Assembly: GCA_031414695.1 (NCBI GenBank)
Contig: JANNWG010000040.1
Coordinates: 1 to 64,000 of the forward strand
DNA: 64,000 nucleotides
Reading direction: 5' to 3'
From: UKL13-2 sp031414695
GTDB lineage: Bacteria > Pseudomonadota > Gammaproteobacteria > Burkholderiales > Usitatibacteraceae
Shown piece by piece: positions 8,244-16,578 of the stretch (positions within the stretch are counted from its first letter, which is position 1; each line of letters begins with the position of its first letter). A program made the position numbers and the translations under genes. The notes below the pieces were generated by a model. That model searched no databases and had not been told where the DNA came from. It saw only the letters and a list, made by a program, of their open reading frames with translations.

Positions 8244-9400
8244 GTTGTTTTTTCTTTCCAGAATTGATGGCGCTCGATAACGTGCTTGACCAATTTTTCC
8301 AGAACCTGCTTCTCTTCTGGCTTCAGTACTGACACTTCTTCAGCAGCGTGCTTGGAGTGACTTGAGAAGTTCACAATTCTCTTTGCGTACGGATTCGGCA
8401 AGCCATCATCTGCCTCAGGCAAAAGGTGTTCCCACCTTTTATATCCGAGAAATGTTGCCGTCTTTTCGAGTACATTGCGTAGCAGGTTGAAGTGATATTT
8501 TTCGATCTGCCCACTTTTTATTGCTTCCTCAAGTTGCAATATCAGGTGCAGGTGATATGCAAAAGGAGAATCGTTTGACTGCTCTGCTAGGTAAAGACTG
8601 TCGTCACTGTTTTTCTCCAATCGTGACTTGTTGAACCATTTTGATTTCCAGCTGTGGTGCTCAGTTTTTTCATCGCTAGCAAACTCGTTGCAGAGCACAT
8701 TGAAAAAAAGCGGGTTGTGGGTCGTGATAACAAACTTAACGCTAGAGTCGTTTGATTTGACGAGCTGCGCTAAGTCCACGGCCAACTGAATCAGGTGATT
8801 GTCATCGAGTGAGCTGACCGGGTCGTCAATGAACACATACTCCAAATTGTTGAAGACATCGGTGGAGCGATTGGCGAGTTCCGCGATGTTCAGCTCGGAA
8901 ATCAATTGCTCAAGCAGCGCGTTGAACACACTCCAAATAAAGTTGCTCTCCTCGCCTTTGGAGATTTTGATGTTCGGTTCTTGCTCATTGTTGCCGCGCT
9001 CAAACGAAAAGCTAACCGCCGAAAAGTCCACGCTGAAATGCGGCGTCAATTTCTCGCTGGTGTAGCGCTGAAAGGTTGCTGTGATGCTCTGGTCTTGGCC
9101 TTGTTCTTCAAGCACCCATTTAGTGAATGAATTGGGCTGGATTCGTAACTTGGGCTCAGCATCCTGCCCCAAATCGTTATCCCAGTAGAACAAGTCTTCC
9201 GTAAACGCGCTGTAGTAGAGAATTTTCTTGACCGCTAACTCTGATGAATGCGTCTCTTCACCATCCGCTTTTGGTGAGGTCAGTTGCTTGAATTCCCGCG
9301 ACAGACGCGTTTTGCCTGTGCCGTTGAAGGCGTAAATCAGCTGCACCTTTTTATCGGTGTTTTTCAGCTGCTGGGCGATGTCGGTCAGCGTCTTGCTCAT
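8240..9400 (-). CDS. prrC: PrrC-type anticodon nuclease (tRNA-Lys-specific family)
   Basis: Protein of 386 residues with the PrrC plan. The N-terminal ABC-type NTPase has Walker A AFNGTGKT (24-31), a signature-like SKGEES (147-152), Walker B YVFIDDPVSSLDD (188-200) and switch H228. The C-terminal nuclease has the catalytic triad R308, E312 (RNVLEK) and H348 (NFSSHS), matching R320/E324/H356 of E. coli PrrC. In E. coli, PrrC is kept silent by the EcoprrI type IC enzyme and cuts the tRNA-Lys anticodon loop when phage T4 Stp blocks restriction. Its place here, 1 bp after hsdS and overlapping hsdR by 4 nt, is the same. The R-to-H gap is four residues longer than in EcoPrrC. tRNA specificity is inferred. 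Confidence 0.93.
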   Translation of the reverse strand: MSKTLTDIAQQLKNTDKKVQLIYAFNGTGKTRLSREFKQLTSPKADGEETHSSELAVKKILYYSAFTEDLFYWDNDLGQDAEPKLRIQPNSFTKWVLEEQGQDQSITATFQRYTSEKLTPHFSVDFSAVSFSFERGNNEQEPNIKISKGEESNFIWSVFNALLEQLISELNIAELANRSTDVFNNLEYVFIDDPVSSLDDNHLIQLAVDLAQLVKSNDSSVKFVITTHNPLFFNVLCNEFASDEKTEHHSWKSKWFNKSRLEKNSDDSLYLAEQSNDSPFAYHLHLILQLEEAIKSGQIEKYHFNLLRNVLEKTATFLGYKRWEHLLPEADDGLPNPYAKRIVNFSSHSKHAAEEVSVLKPEEKQVLEKLVKHVIERHQFWKEKTT

Positions 9401-9401
9401 A

Positions 9402-10586
9402 TCAGGTCACCGCCTCTTCCGGCTTGGGGAAACTCAATAGCAAGTCGCGGTAATACTCGTATTGCTTTTGGCGCAATTCGATTTCGCGCGGCAGGCCCTC
9501 GGTGATGGAGTGGGTCAGCGCATCGAATTTGTCGAGGATGGCGACGATGCGGGCTTGTTCTTCAGACGAAGGTACAGGGATTAATATCTTTGCTAAATCA
9601 TCAGCGTTCACACGCCGTACTTTTGTGCCCGTAATGTATTGTCTTTTCTGTTTTTGAAATTGCTGGGTTTGAAAAAAGTAAGAAACATACTTTGGGTTTA
9701 ATTTATGTCTATAAATGCAAGCATCGCTGCTTACTGCAATTTCTTCACGCCCAAGCCAAGCAACCGCCTTACAGACGTCTTCATCGTTCTCACTTGTAGT
9801 GGCTATGACCAAATCCCCTGATTTAGCTTTGCGTGCTTTCTTGAAAAATTCTTTTGATACATAAGTTTTGGTCTTGTCAGCGAACACGCCAAAGTGAGTG
9901 TAAATTTGTCCATAGTGAATACAACCAATACCTACTTCCGTGAAGTCTTTTTTTTGTAATCCCCCGCCACGAATGAATTCTCCGGTCCCTTCCTGCCCCA
10001 TTGTTAGGTGATCTACCGCTATTGTTTCAAAACTCAACAACTGGTCGCGATAGTGCTTGTATTGTTTTTTGCGGGTGGTAAGCTCGGCTGTAAGCTCGGC
10101 TGTAAGCGAGGTAAATGCGTCCAGAATGCGGACGATTTCCGACTGGATTTCAAGCGATCTCTTCGGGTTTTCTGGGCATGGGATAGGGATAAGAATATCG
10201 TTCAATATCGCTTGGGTCAGGCTCGGCCTTCCAGAGCCTGTATCGAGTGACATCAAGTCAATAGTTTTAATGAAGTGGTACAGATACTTTGGAACGATTT
10301 TTGACGTGTCGATATCCGTGTAGTAAATGGTGTCAACATTCCAGAATGGCGTTTCTACGTAAAATATATTGGTGATTGATCCCTTGCGCGGAATTAAAAC
10401 CGTTGGCTTGTCATACGAATATGAGCCGACATACCCCATGATTCCACCTGACCCATAAACGGGGATATCCCCCGAATTTAGGCCTTTCCAATCTCTTCCA
10501 TGTTTTATCTTGACAAGCTGTACTAGAGGTCGCCATATGACTACCGAGCCATCCAGCAGCTTTTCCATAAAGCTCACGCTGCTCAT
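9402..10586 (-). CDS. hsdS: Type IC specificity subunit HsdS
   Basis: DNA-recognition subunit, 394 residues, with two target-recognition domains (about 17-140 and 200-330), each followed by a conserved helical spacer. The central spacer carries TAELTAEL at residues 162-169, followed by TTRKKQYKHYRDQLLSF. In EcoR124I/II the number of TAEL units (2 or 3) sets the length of the non-specific gap in the target (6 or 7 bp), so two units here predict a 6-bp gap. The second spacer ends in RQKQYEYYRDLLLSFP, nearly repeating the first. The start overlaps the rhuM stop by 4 nt. The recognition sequence cannot be read from the protein. Confidence 0.95.
   Translation of the reverse strand: MSSVSFMEKLLDGSVVIWRPLVQLVKIKHGRDWKGLNSGDIPVYGSGGIMGYVGSYSYDKPTVLIPRKGSITNIFYVETPFWNVDTIYYTDIDTSKIVPKYLYHFIKTIDLMSLDTGSGRPSLTQAILNDILIPIPCPENPKRSLEIQSEIVRILDAFTSLTAELTAELTTRKKQYKHYRDQLLSFETIAVDHLTMGQEGTGEFIRGGGLQKKDFTEVGIGCIHYGQIYTHFGVFADKTKTYVSKEFFKKARKAKSGDLVIATTSENDEDVCKAVAWLGREEIAVSSDACIYRHKLNPKYVSYFFQTQQFQKQKRQYITGTKVRRVNADDLAKILIPVPSSEEQARIVAILDKFDALTHSITEGLPREIELRQKQYEYYRDLLLSFPKPEEAVT
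10079..10102. repeat. 12-bp in-frame tandem repeat inside hsdS (TAEL x2)
   Basis: Two exact copies of TAAGCTCGGCTG (10079-10090 and 10091-10102) followed by a partial third (TAAGCGAGG). On the minus strand they encode the two TAEL units of the HsdS central spacer. Slippage or unequal crossing-over would add or remove four residues without frameshift. Confidence 0.9.
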
Positions 10587-11581
10587 TTTTTACGAATCTC
10601 TGCGTTAGCCTGTTTTTCCAGAGCAGCTATGGTTTTCAGGTAGTCTTTTTCCACATTGGCCAGCGTCTTCGCTTTGTATTTTTGGAACTCCGTTTTGGCT
10701 TTGGTTTCTGCTTGCACATGGGAAATGCGGCCTGCGTTGTCTAGCAGTTTGCGCCCAGCGGCTTTAAGAATCGTGTCCAGCTCGCGCACATAGTCGGCCA
10801 TGCACATGGCGCGTTGCTCAATGGCGTTTAATTCGGCTAGATCAAAGTAGGCGGAGACGAGGTTGTTTAATACCTTGAGCTCTTGTTCATCAAGGTAATT
10901 TTTGGCGATCATGGCTTCGGCTTGGGTGGGCTGGTCGCCTTTGAAATTGCTTAATCCGGCAAAGGGCTTGTTGCTATCCACACGCAGGTATATGACTTCA
11001 CTGGCGGTGTGGCCGTGGGCAGCGTAGTGCAGTTTGTTTTGCACGATTTTGAAAAATGTTACGCTGGCTTCGTTGTCAGGGTCGTAGTCTGTTGCGGTGG
11101 CATACAGATCCAGTACTTGGCGGTACATCACTTTTTCGCTGGAACGGATATCGCGAATGCGATTCAGCAGTTCTTTCCAGTGGTTGCCCCCACCCAAGTT
11201 TTTCAAACGTTCGTCATTAAGCGCAAAGCCTTTTTCGAGATATTCCTTCAATACGGTGGAGGCATAGCGTCTGAATTGCACACCGCGCACGGAGCGTACT
11301 CTGTAGCCCACTGCCAGAATGACATCGAGGTTGTAGAGCGCCAGCTTGCGTGAAACCTCGCGTCCACCTTCTTTTTGAACTGTCAACTGCTGGTTGACAG
11401 TTGCCTCAGCTGCAAGCTCGTGGTCATCAAAAATGGCTTGTATATGTTTGCTGATGTTTTGCTTGCTGGTCTGGAAAAGCTCGGCAATTTCCAGTTGGGA
11501 TAACCAAACCGTGCCATTTTCTAAGCGCAAGTCAATGTTGGTTGCGCCGTCTTCAGTGGTGTAGATGATGATGTCGCTCAT
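10583..11581 (-). CDS. rhuM: RhuM family protein in hsd operon
   Basis: Protein of 332 residues of the virulence-RhuM family. The N-terminal part (about 1-115) has a helix-turn-helix-like stretch (LSQLEIAELFQTSKQNISKH) and the family segment LDVILAVGYRVRSVRGVQFRRYA. The C-terminal part is helical and charged. RhuM was named from a Salmonella pathogenicity island, but its homologues mostly sit in restriction-modification and other defence operons, as here between hsdM and hsdS. It overlaps both neighbours by 4 nt, so it is translationally coupled. Biochemical role unknown; a DNA-binding or regulatory part in the R-M/anticodon nuclease system is a guess. Confidence 0.88.
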   Translation of the reverse strand: MSDIIIYTTEDGATNIDLRLENGTVWLSQLEIAELFQTSKQNISKHIQAIFDDHELAAEATVNQQLTVQKEGGREVSRKLALYNLDVILAVGYRVRSVRGVQFRRYASTVLKEYLEKGFALNDERLKNLGGGNHWKELLNRIRDIRSSEKVMYRQVLDLYATATDYDPDNEASVTFFKIVQNKLHYAAHGHTASEVIYLRVDSNKPFAGLSNFKGDQPTQAEAMIAKNYLDEQELKVLNNLVSAYFDLAELNAIEQRAMCMADYVRELDTILKAAGRKLLDNAGRISHVQAETKAKTEFQKYKAKTLANVEKDYLKTIAALEKQANAEIRKK

Positions 11582-13134
11582 GCGTCTGGTGCTCCACCTT
11601 CAATCTCAGCGACGATGGCATCAATTTCCGTGCGAAGTTTGTCGATCTTGGCCACCGTGGTTTTCAGCTCGGCATTGATCTTGGCGATGTCCACCACTTC
11701 GCGGTTATCTTTGGCTTCGACATAGCTGCTGACGGACAAGTTGTATTCTTTGGCAGCCACCTTTTCAAACAGGATGGATTGCGCGAAGTGATCGATATTT
11801 GCTTTGCTATCGAACACCTGCATGATCTGCTCGATGTGTGTTTCCAGCAGCACGTTGTTGTTGGTTTCTTTCTTGAACAGGCCGCTGGCGTCGATGAACT
11901 GGGTGGTGGTGTCGGTCTTGTGTTTGGACAGCACCAAAATAGTCACGCCGATGGTGGTGCCGAAGAACAGGTTTGGTGCGAGTGAGATCACCGTTTCCAC
12001 GTAATTGTTGTCCACGAGGTATTGGCGGATTTTTTGCTCCGCACCACCTCTGTAAAAGATACCGGGGAAGCAGACGATGGCGGCGCGCCCTTTGCTGGAA
12101 AGGTAACTTAGCGCGTGCAATACAAAAGCGAAGTCGGCCTTGGATTTGGGGGCTAACACGCCCGCCGGGGCAAAGCGGTCGTCGTTGATGAGTGTGGGGT
12201 CGTCTGAACCTTTCCACCTCACCGAGTAGGGCGGGTTAGAAACGATGGCGTCAAAGGGTTTTTCGTCGCCAAAGTGCGGCTCGATAAGTGTGTCGCCGAG
12301 CTGGATGTTGAACTTGTCGTAGTTGACGTTGTGCAAGAACATGTTCATCCGCGCCAAGTTGTAGGTGGTGTGGTTAAGCTCTTGCCCGAAGAAGCCGTCT
12401 TCTATCAGGTGCTGGTCAAAATGCTTTTTTGCTTGCAACAACAGTGAGCCGGAGCCACAGGCTGGGTCGTAGATTTTGTTTACGCTGGTTTGCTTGTGCA
12501 TGGCGAGTTGGGCAATCAGCTTTGAAACATGCTGCGGCGTGAAAAACTCGCCGCCTGACTTGCCGGCATTGGCGGCGTAGTTGGAGATGAGGAATTCGTA
12601 CGCATCGCCAAATAGGTCGATGTGGCTGGCGTCAAAATCACCAAAATCGAGCTCGTCCACACCCTTGAGTACGGCAGCCAAGCGGGTGTTTTTATCGTTG
12701 ACCGTGTTACCAAGGCGATTGCTGGTGGTGTCGAAGTCGGCAAACAAGCCTTTGATGTCGCGCTCGGATGGGTAGCCGTTGGCGGAGGCTTCAATGGCAG
12801 CAAAGATGGCAGCCAGGTCGGTGTTCAGACTTTCGTTCGCTTTTGCACTAGCCGCCACTTTGGCAAACAGCTGGCTGGGGTAGATGAAATAGCCCTTGGT
12901 CTTGATGGCATCATCTTTGATTTCCGGTGTTATCACCTTATCCGATAGTTCGGCGTACTTGACGTTCTCGTCGCCGCCTTCGATGTAGCTGGCGAAATTT
13001 TCGCTGATGAAGCGATAGAAAAGGGCGCCCAAGACATATTGCTTAAAGTCCCAGCCATCGACCGCACCACGCACGTCGTTGGCGATTTGCCAGATTCGGC
13101 GTTGCAACTCGGCACGTTGTTGAATACTTGTCAT
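11578..13134 (-). CDS. hsdM: Type IC DNA methyltransferase subunit HsdM
   Basis: Adenine-N6 methyltransferase subunit, 518 residues from the ATG at 13134, close to the EcoR124 HsdM length. It has the N-terminal helical domain (from MTSIQQRAELQRRIW), SAM motif DPACGSGS (about 223-230) and catalytic motif NPPY (300-303). The open frame continues upstream to 13404 through IS481-derived sequence, but homology to HsdM starts at 13134, so I take that ATG. First gene of a five-gene operon with 4-nt overlaps. No strong Shine-Dalgarno or consensus promoter is visible in the 55 bp between the ATG and the IS end, so transcription may begin in the IS remnant. Confidence 0.95.
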   Translation of the reverse strand: MTSIQQRAELQRRIWQIANDVRGAVDGWDFKQYVLGALFYRFISENFASYIEGGDENVKYAELSDKVITPEIKDDAIKTKGYFIYPSQLFAKVAASAKANESLNTDLAAIFAAIEASANGYPSERDIKGLFADFDTTSNRLGNTVNDKNTRLAAVLKGVDELDFGDFDASHIDLFGDAYEFLISNYAANAGKSGGEFFTPQHVSKLIAQLAMHKQTSVNKIYDPACGSGSLLLQAKKHFDQHLIEDGFFGQELNHTTYNLARMNMFLHNVNYDKFNIQLGDTLIEPHFGDEKPFDAIVSNPPYSVRWKGSDDPTLINDDRFAPAGVLAPKSKADFAFVLHALSYLSSKGRAAIVCFPGIFYRGGAEQKIRQYLVDNNYVETVISLAPNLFFGTTIGVTILVLSKHKTDTTTQFIDASGLFKKETNNNVLLETHIEQIMQVFDSKANIDHFAQSILFEKVAAKEYNLSVSSYVEAKDNREVVDIAKINAELKTTVAKIDKLRTEIDAIVAEIEGGAPDA

Positions 13135-13188
13135 CGTCAAGTCCAGTTGAATTTGTTGGAGCGAATGAAAATCGAACAGCGCTGAAAA

Positions 13189-13455
13189 TGTCCTAGCCAC
13201 GACTTGAACTGACGGACAACATTTGTCGTTGCATGTTTCATGTGCTGCTACTTCCTGATTTAGATGCTGGTCTAGTTGTTTTGCTAACGCCAACAGCATA
13301 CTATCTTGCAAAGCTTGCATTGGCGTTTTGCCAAAGCATTGTTTGCCTGAGTGGGTGCGATCTTGATTGTAACTGTTGACCCACGCTTCAACATCAGTTT
13401 GCAATTGATTTAGGCTTGTATAGATCGTACGTCGAAAGGCGCTTGCATAAAACTC
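13189..13455 (-). mobile_element. IS481-family insertion sequence remnant (transposase C-terminus and end)
   Basis: Reading the minus strand from about 13455 gives NEFYASAFRRTIYTSLNQ, then WVNSYNQDRTHSGKQCFGKT and PMQALQDS, the C-terminal part of an IS481-family DDE transposase. The element end TGTCCTAGCCAC is at 13189. The 5' half of the transposase is missing, so it is dead. Its last 90 codons stay open and in frame with hsdM. A second copy of the IS end lies at 4963, on the other side of the hsd operon. Confidence 0.8.
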
Positions 13456-13855
13456 GTTTTATCATGCCGTCTTCTGCTACTTGGGCTGAGATCGACAAAA
13501 ATTAAAACTCGTCTATCCACGGGTACTTTCAAGCTAAAATGCTTTGAAACATTCGCTAGTATTAGAGTTTGTCTTTTTTTGCTAAATATTATTTCAGTGA
13601 CTTGGTCGCGCGAGTGTCGAACGTGTCGCAAAAAACACCGTTTTCTTTGCATATCGCCTTCTACATGTAAAGAAAACGTTACTTTCTAACCACGTTAGGT
13701 GCGTTTGAGTAGGTAATGGCGCTGAAATCCTATCAATATGCCATCAATCCCACATGTGGTGTCGCCTGTACCATCGCTGCACTCAATGGCGCAATAATTA
13801 AAAAAATGCACCATTAACAGTTGACATGGTGTTATCAGCAACATACACTCTGTTA
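13405..13855. other. hsdM-fic intergenic region
   Basis: About 450 bp between divergent operons. From left to right: the end of the IS481 remnant (to about 13455), the dispersed palindrome (13504-13570), about 240 bp in which I see no gene, and the fic promoter with its inverted repeat (13811-13859). Confidence 0.7.
13504..13570. repeat. Dispersed imperfect palindrome, copy 3
   Basis: Left arm AAAACTCGTCTATCCACGGG, right arm TTCGCTAGTATTAGAGTTT, centre CAAGCTAAAATGCTTTGAA. Located between the IS481 remnant and fic. Confidence 0.8.
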
Positions 13856-13859
13856 ATGG
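13811..13859 (+). promoter_or_regulatory. fic promoter bracketed by a 10-bp perfect inverted repeat
   Basis: TTGACA (13821-13826), 17-bp spacer, TACACT (13844-13849). The inverted repeat CCATTAACAG (13811-13820) and CTGTTAATGG (13850-13859) flanks both hexamers, and its right arm covers the fic ATG at 13856. The predicted transcription start is at or next to the ATG, so the mRNA would be leaderless. The repeat looks like an operator; the regulator is unknown. Confidence 0.65.
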
Positions 13860-15022
13860 TTCAAAAACTCCAAAACAGCACCAATGCAACTTATGCAGTC
13901 AATGCGACATCACGCTGGCAGCCAGACCAGCCGTACAACGGCCTGCCGCTGTTGCCGCCAACAGCGGCACTGGAAACGCACGCTATTTTGAAACAGTGCA
14001 TTCGCTCTCGCGCCGCACTGGCCGAGCTCAAGCAAGCTGCGTTACTGATTCCGAACCCAGCGGTGTTGATCAACACGCTGCCGTTGCTAGAGGCGCAGGC
14101 GAGTTCGGAGATCGAAAACATCGTCACGACCGCAGACCGACTATTCCAGTACCGTGACTTTGGCGAACGCGCTGATTCACAAACTAAGGAGGCACTACGC
14201 CACAGTCAAGCGTTGCTGCTAGGCTACAAAGTGATTGCCGAACGCCCACTCACCACCGCGACCGCTGAAATGATCTGCACACATCTTAAGGGTGTGGAGA
14301 TGCGGATGCGGCGCCTACCGGGCACGACATTGGCGAATGACCGAACCGGCGAAGTAATCTACACACCGCCAGCAGGCGAATCGTTACTGCGCGATCTGCT
14401 CGCTAATTGGGAGCGTTTTTTGCATAACGAGATTGAGATTGACCCGCTCATTCGTATGGCGGCGGCGCACTACCAGTTTGAGGCGATTCATCCTTTTACG
14501 GATGGCAATGGCCGAACTGGGCGAGTATTGAATAGCTTATTTCTAATTCAAGAAAACTTGCTCACGCTACCGATACTGTATTTAAGCCGCTACATCATTG
14601 CCCACAAAGCGGATTACTACAGCCTACTGTTAGGCGTAACGCGCGACGAAGCGTGGGAGCCGTGGATTTTGTATGTGCTGCGCGGCGTAGAGGAAACGGC
14701 ACTTTGGACGACAGCGAAGATTGCAGCAATTCGTGCTCTACAAGTGCATACGATTGAGCATGTAAAACAACATGCCGCAAAAATTAATAGTCGCGAATTA
14801 GTTGAGTTGATTTTTGAGCAACCTTACTGCCGGATTAGCAACATCACGGAGGCAGGTCTTGGCAAAAGACATGCTGCCTCGCGCTACCTAAAAACGCTCG
14901 TGGAAGTTGGCGTGTTGCAGGAAACAACGATGGGCAAAGATAAGCTGTTCACTCATCCCAAACTAATGCGTCTGCTGACGCGAGACAGTAACGACTTCGC
15001 TCGCTACGCTGCCAGCAAATGA
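13856..15022 (+). CDS. fic: Fic family protein (AMPylase-type, self-inhibited class)
   Basis: Protein of 388 residues. A Fic_N domain (about 25-115) carries the inhibitory helix motif SSEIEN at 83-88, fitting (S/T)xxxE(G/N). The Fic core has HPFTDGNGRTGR at 212-223 with the catalytic histidine first. A winged-helix-like C-terminal part follows (about 300-385, ISNITEAGLGKRHAASRYLKT). Fic enzymes usually transfer AMP from ATP to hydroxyl groups of target proteins. An upstream in-frame ATG at 13826 exists, but the promoter -10 box ends at 13849, so I choose the ATG at 13856. Divergent from the restriction-modification operon; a defence or regulatory link is possible but unproved. Confidence 0.92.
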   Translation: MVQKLQNSTNATYAVNATSRWQPDQPYNGLPLLPPTAALETHAILKQCIRSRAALAELKQAALLIPNPAVLINTLPLLEAQASSEIENIVTTADRLFQYRDFGERADSQTKEALRHSQALLLGYKVIAERPLTTATAEMICTHLKGVEMRMRRLPGTTLANDRTGEVIYTPPAGESLLRDLLANWERFLHNEIEIDPLIRMAAAHYQFEAIHPFTDGNGRTGRVLNSLFLIQENLLTLPILYLSRYIIAHKADYYSLLLGVTRDEAWEPWILYVLRGVEETALWTTAKIAAIRALQVHTIEHVKQHAAKINSRELVELIFEQPYCRISNITEAGLGKRHAASRYLKTLVEVGVLQETTMGKDKLFTHPKLMRLLTRDSNDFARYAASK

Positions 15023-15102
15023 ACGAAGCTGAAACCCGCGCTGAGTATATTTGCGTACATCCTAACCTCAGCCTTTATTAGAATAAATTGAAGTGAGTAT
15101 TG

Positions 15103-15777
15103 ATGGCTCGAATTCTCTTAATGCCTGGACTAGACGGTAGCGCTAAGTTGTTTGATAGATTTGCTGCCGAAATTCCTACTGAGCATAATGTAAAGGCAAT
15201 CATTTATCCCAATGAAATGACAAGACTAGATGAGCTTTACGCTTATGCAATGGATAGTATTGTTGATGGTGAACCCCCTGTTGTTGTAGCTGAATCATTT
15301 TCAGGCGTACTACTTTGTCAGATGCTTCGTGATCAAGTGCCGTTGAGAGCAGCAGTTTTTGCCGCAAGTTTTAGTGTGGCGCCACACCCAACACTAATTT
15401 CACTTGCACTTGGTATGCCAGAATTTGTTGCTAGAGTGTCAACATCAATAGCGATTTCACATGCTTGCCTAAATGGTATTGATGACACTACGTTGAAGAC
15501 ACAAATTAGCGAATGCGTTAAATCAGTGCCATATCGCACATTAACAGGACGCTTAAATTCGCTGCTACGCATTCAAGATAAGCCGTGCATTTCAGATGTG
15601 CCGATACTAGTTTTAGCAGCGAAGCATGATCGCTTATTAGATCGCCGATCGAAGCAATCGCTGAGGCGTACTTTCCAAAGCGCGACGGTAGTAGAAATTA
15701 ATAGCCCGCATTTTTTGCTGCAAGCACATCCGAAAGTATGCTGGCAGGAGATCGCACGGTTCATTAACCTCGCTTAA
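15103..15777 (+). CDS. Small alpha/beta hydrolase
   Basis: Cytoplasmic protein of 224 residues with an alpha/beta-hydrolase layout: LLMPGLDGSAKLFDRFA near the N-terminus (oxyanion loop), nucleophile elbow VAESFSGVLL (serine about 67), acid in LAAKHDRLLD, and histidine in NSPHFLLQAHP. This matches the family with an ESFSG elbow rather than GxSxG. The ATG at 15103 is preceded by AAGTGAG. The 3' end overlaps the convergent LysE gene by 14 bp. Substrate unknown. Confidence 0.8.
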   Translation: MARILLMPGLDGSAKLFDRFAAEIPTEHNVKAIIYPNEMTRLDELYAYAMDSIVDGEPPVVVAESFSGVLLCQMLRDQVPLRAAVFAASFSVAPHPTLISLALGMPEFVARVSTSIAISHACLNGIDDTTLKTQISECVKSVPYRTLTGRLNSLLRIQDKPCISDVPILVLAAKHDRLLDRRSKQSLRRTFQSATVVEINSPHFLLQAHPKVCWQEIARFINLA

Positions 15778-16396
15778 ACACCGCCAACGCGCCACCCGCC
15801 GCGACAAACATGGTGCCTAGTCCACGATTGGTCCAGCGAATATGATTTTCATTTTTGAGTAGCTTCAGCACATTCGCGGCCAAGCCCGTGTAGCACATCA
15901 TCACCAGAACATCGACGATAACCATTGTTAATCCCATGATGGCGTATTGGATGCCGGTTGGTTTGCTGGCATCGATAAATTGCGGTAGCACGGCGACTAA
16001 AAAGACGATGCCTTTTGGATTGGTGAGATTGACGAATAAGCCTTGTTTGATCAAACCGAGACGTGATGTGTCATCAAAATTTGTGCGCGCGGCAATGTCT
16101 GCAAACGCCACCGGCGGCTCACGAAATTTTTGAATACCCAGATAAATCAAATACGCCGCACCCGCGTATTTCATGATTTCAAATGCGGTGGTGGATGTCA
16201 TTAACAATGCGCCTAAGCCGAGCCAGATGAGTAGCACGTTGACGACAATCGCTAACTGCAAGCCGATGAGATTCCACATGCCAACCGCGAAGCCATATTT
16301 CATTCCTGCCGACATGGATGACAGTGCGCCGGGGCCTGGCGAGATGCAGATGATGGAGACGGCGAGTAGGTAGGTGAGCCAGGTGGCGAAGGTCAT
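15764..16396 (-). CDS. LysE/RhtB family amino-acid exporter
   Basis: Inner-membrane protein of 210 residues with about six hydrophobic segments and the family signature ISPGPGALSSMSAGMKYG near residues 18-35. RhtB-type proteins export homoserine, threonine, leucine or related compounds. Another mark is LFVNLTNPKGIVFLVAVLPQ in the middle. The substrate cannot be told from sequence. Monocistronic; a repeat-rich 480-bp gap separates it from the next gene. Confidence 0.9.
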   Translation of the reverse strand: MTFATWLTYLLAVSIICISPGPGALSSMSAGMKYGFAVGMWNLIGLQLAIVVNVLLIWLGLGALLMTSTTAFEIMKYAGAAYLIYLGIQKFREPPVAFADIAARTNFDDTSRLGLIKQGLFVNLTNPKGIVFLVAVLPQFIDASKPTGIQYAIMGLTMVIVDVLVMMCYTGLAANVLKLLKNENHIRWTNRGLGTMFVAAGGALAVFKRG

Positions 16397-16488
16397 GATT
16401 AACTTAAAAAAATAGTTGCGCTAAATTAGCGCAGACAAGATCAAAGGTGTTTTTTAACGTAAACGAATACTGCAATTTTCATCTATCG

Positions 16489-16578
16489 TGTCATCCCGAG
16501 CGCAGCCGAGGGATATGCTTTTTTTGTGTGAATACGAAAAAACGAACAGCATATCCCTCGGCTGCGCTCGGGATGACA
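16489..16578. repeat. Dispersed hairpin repeat, copy 2
   Basis: Arms 16489-16519 and 16548-16578 are reverse complements (31 bp). The arm sequence differs from copy 1 by CGCAGCC for CGTAGCC, and both arms carry the change, so pairing is kept. The loop sequence is unrelated to copy 1 except for its AT-richness. Confidence 0.9.

Noticed and set aside
13410..13652. Minus-strand open frame of 80 codons upstream of hsdM
   Set aside because: Crosses IS481 remnant and a palindromic repeat; no ribosome site and no coherent protein features.
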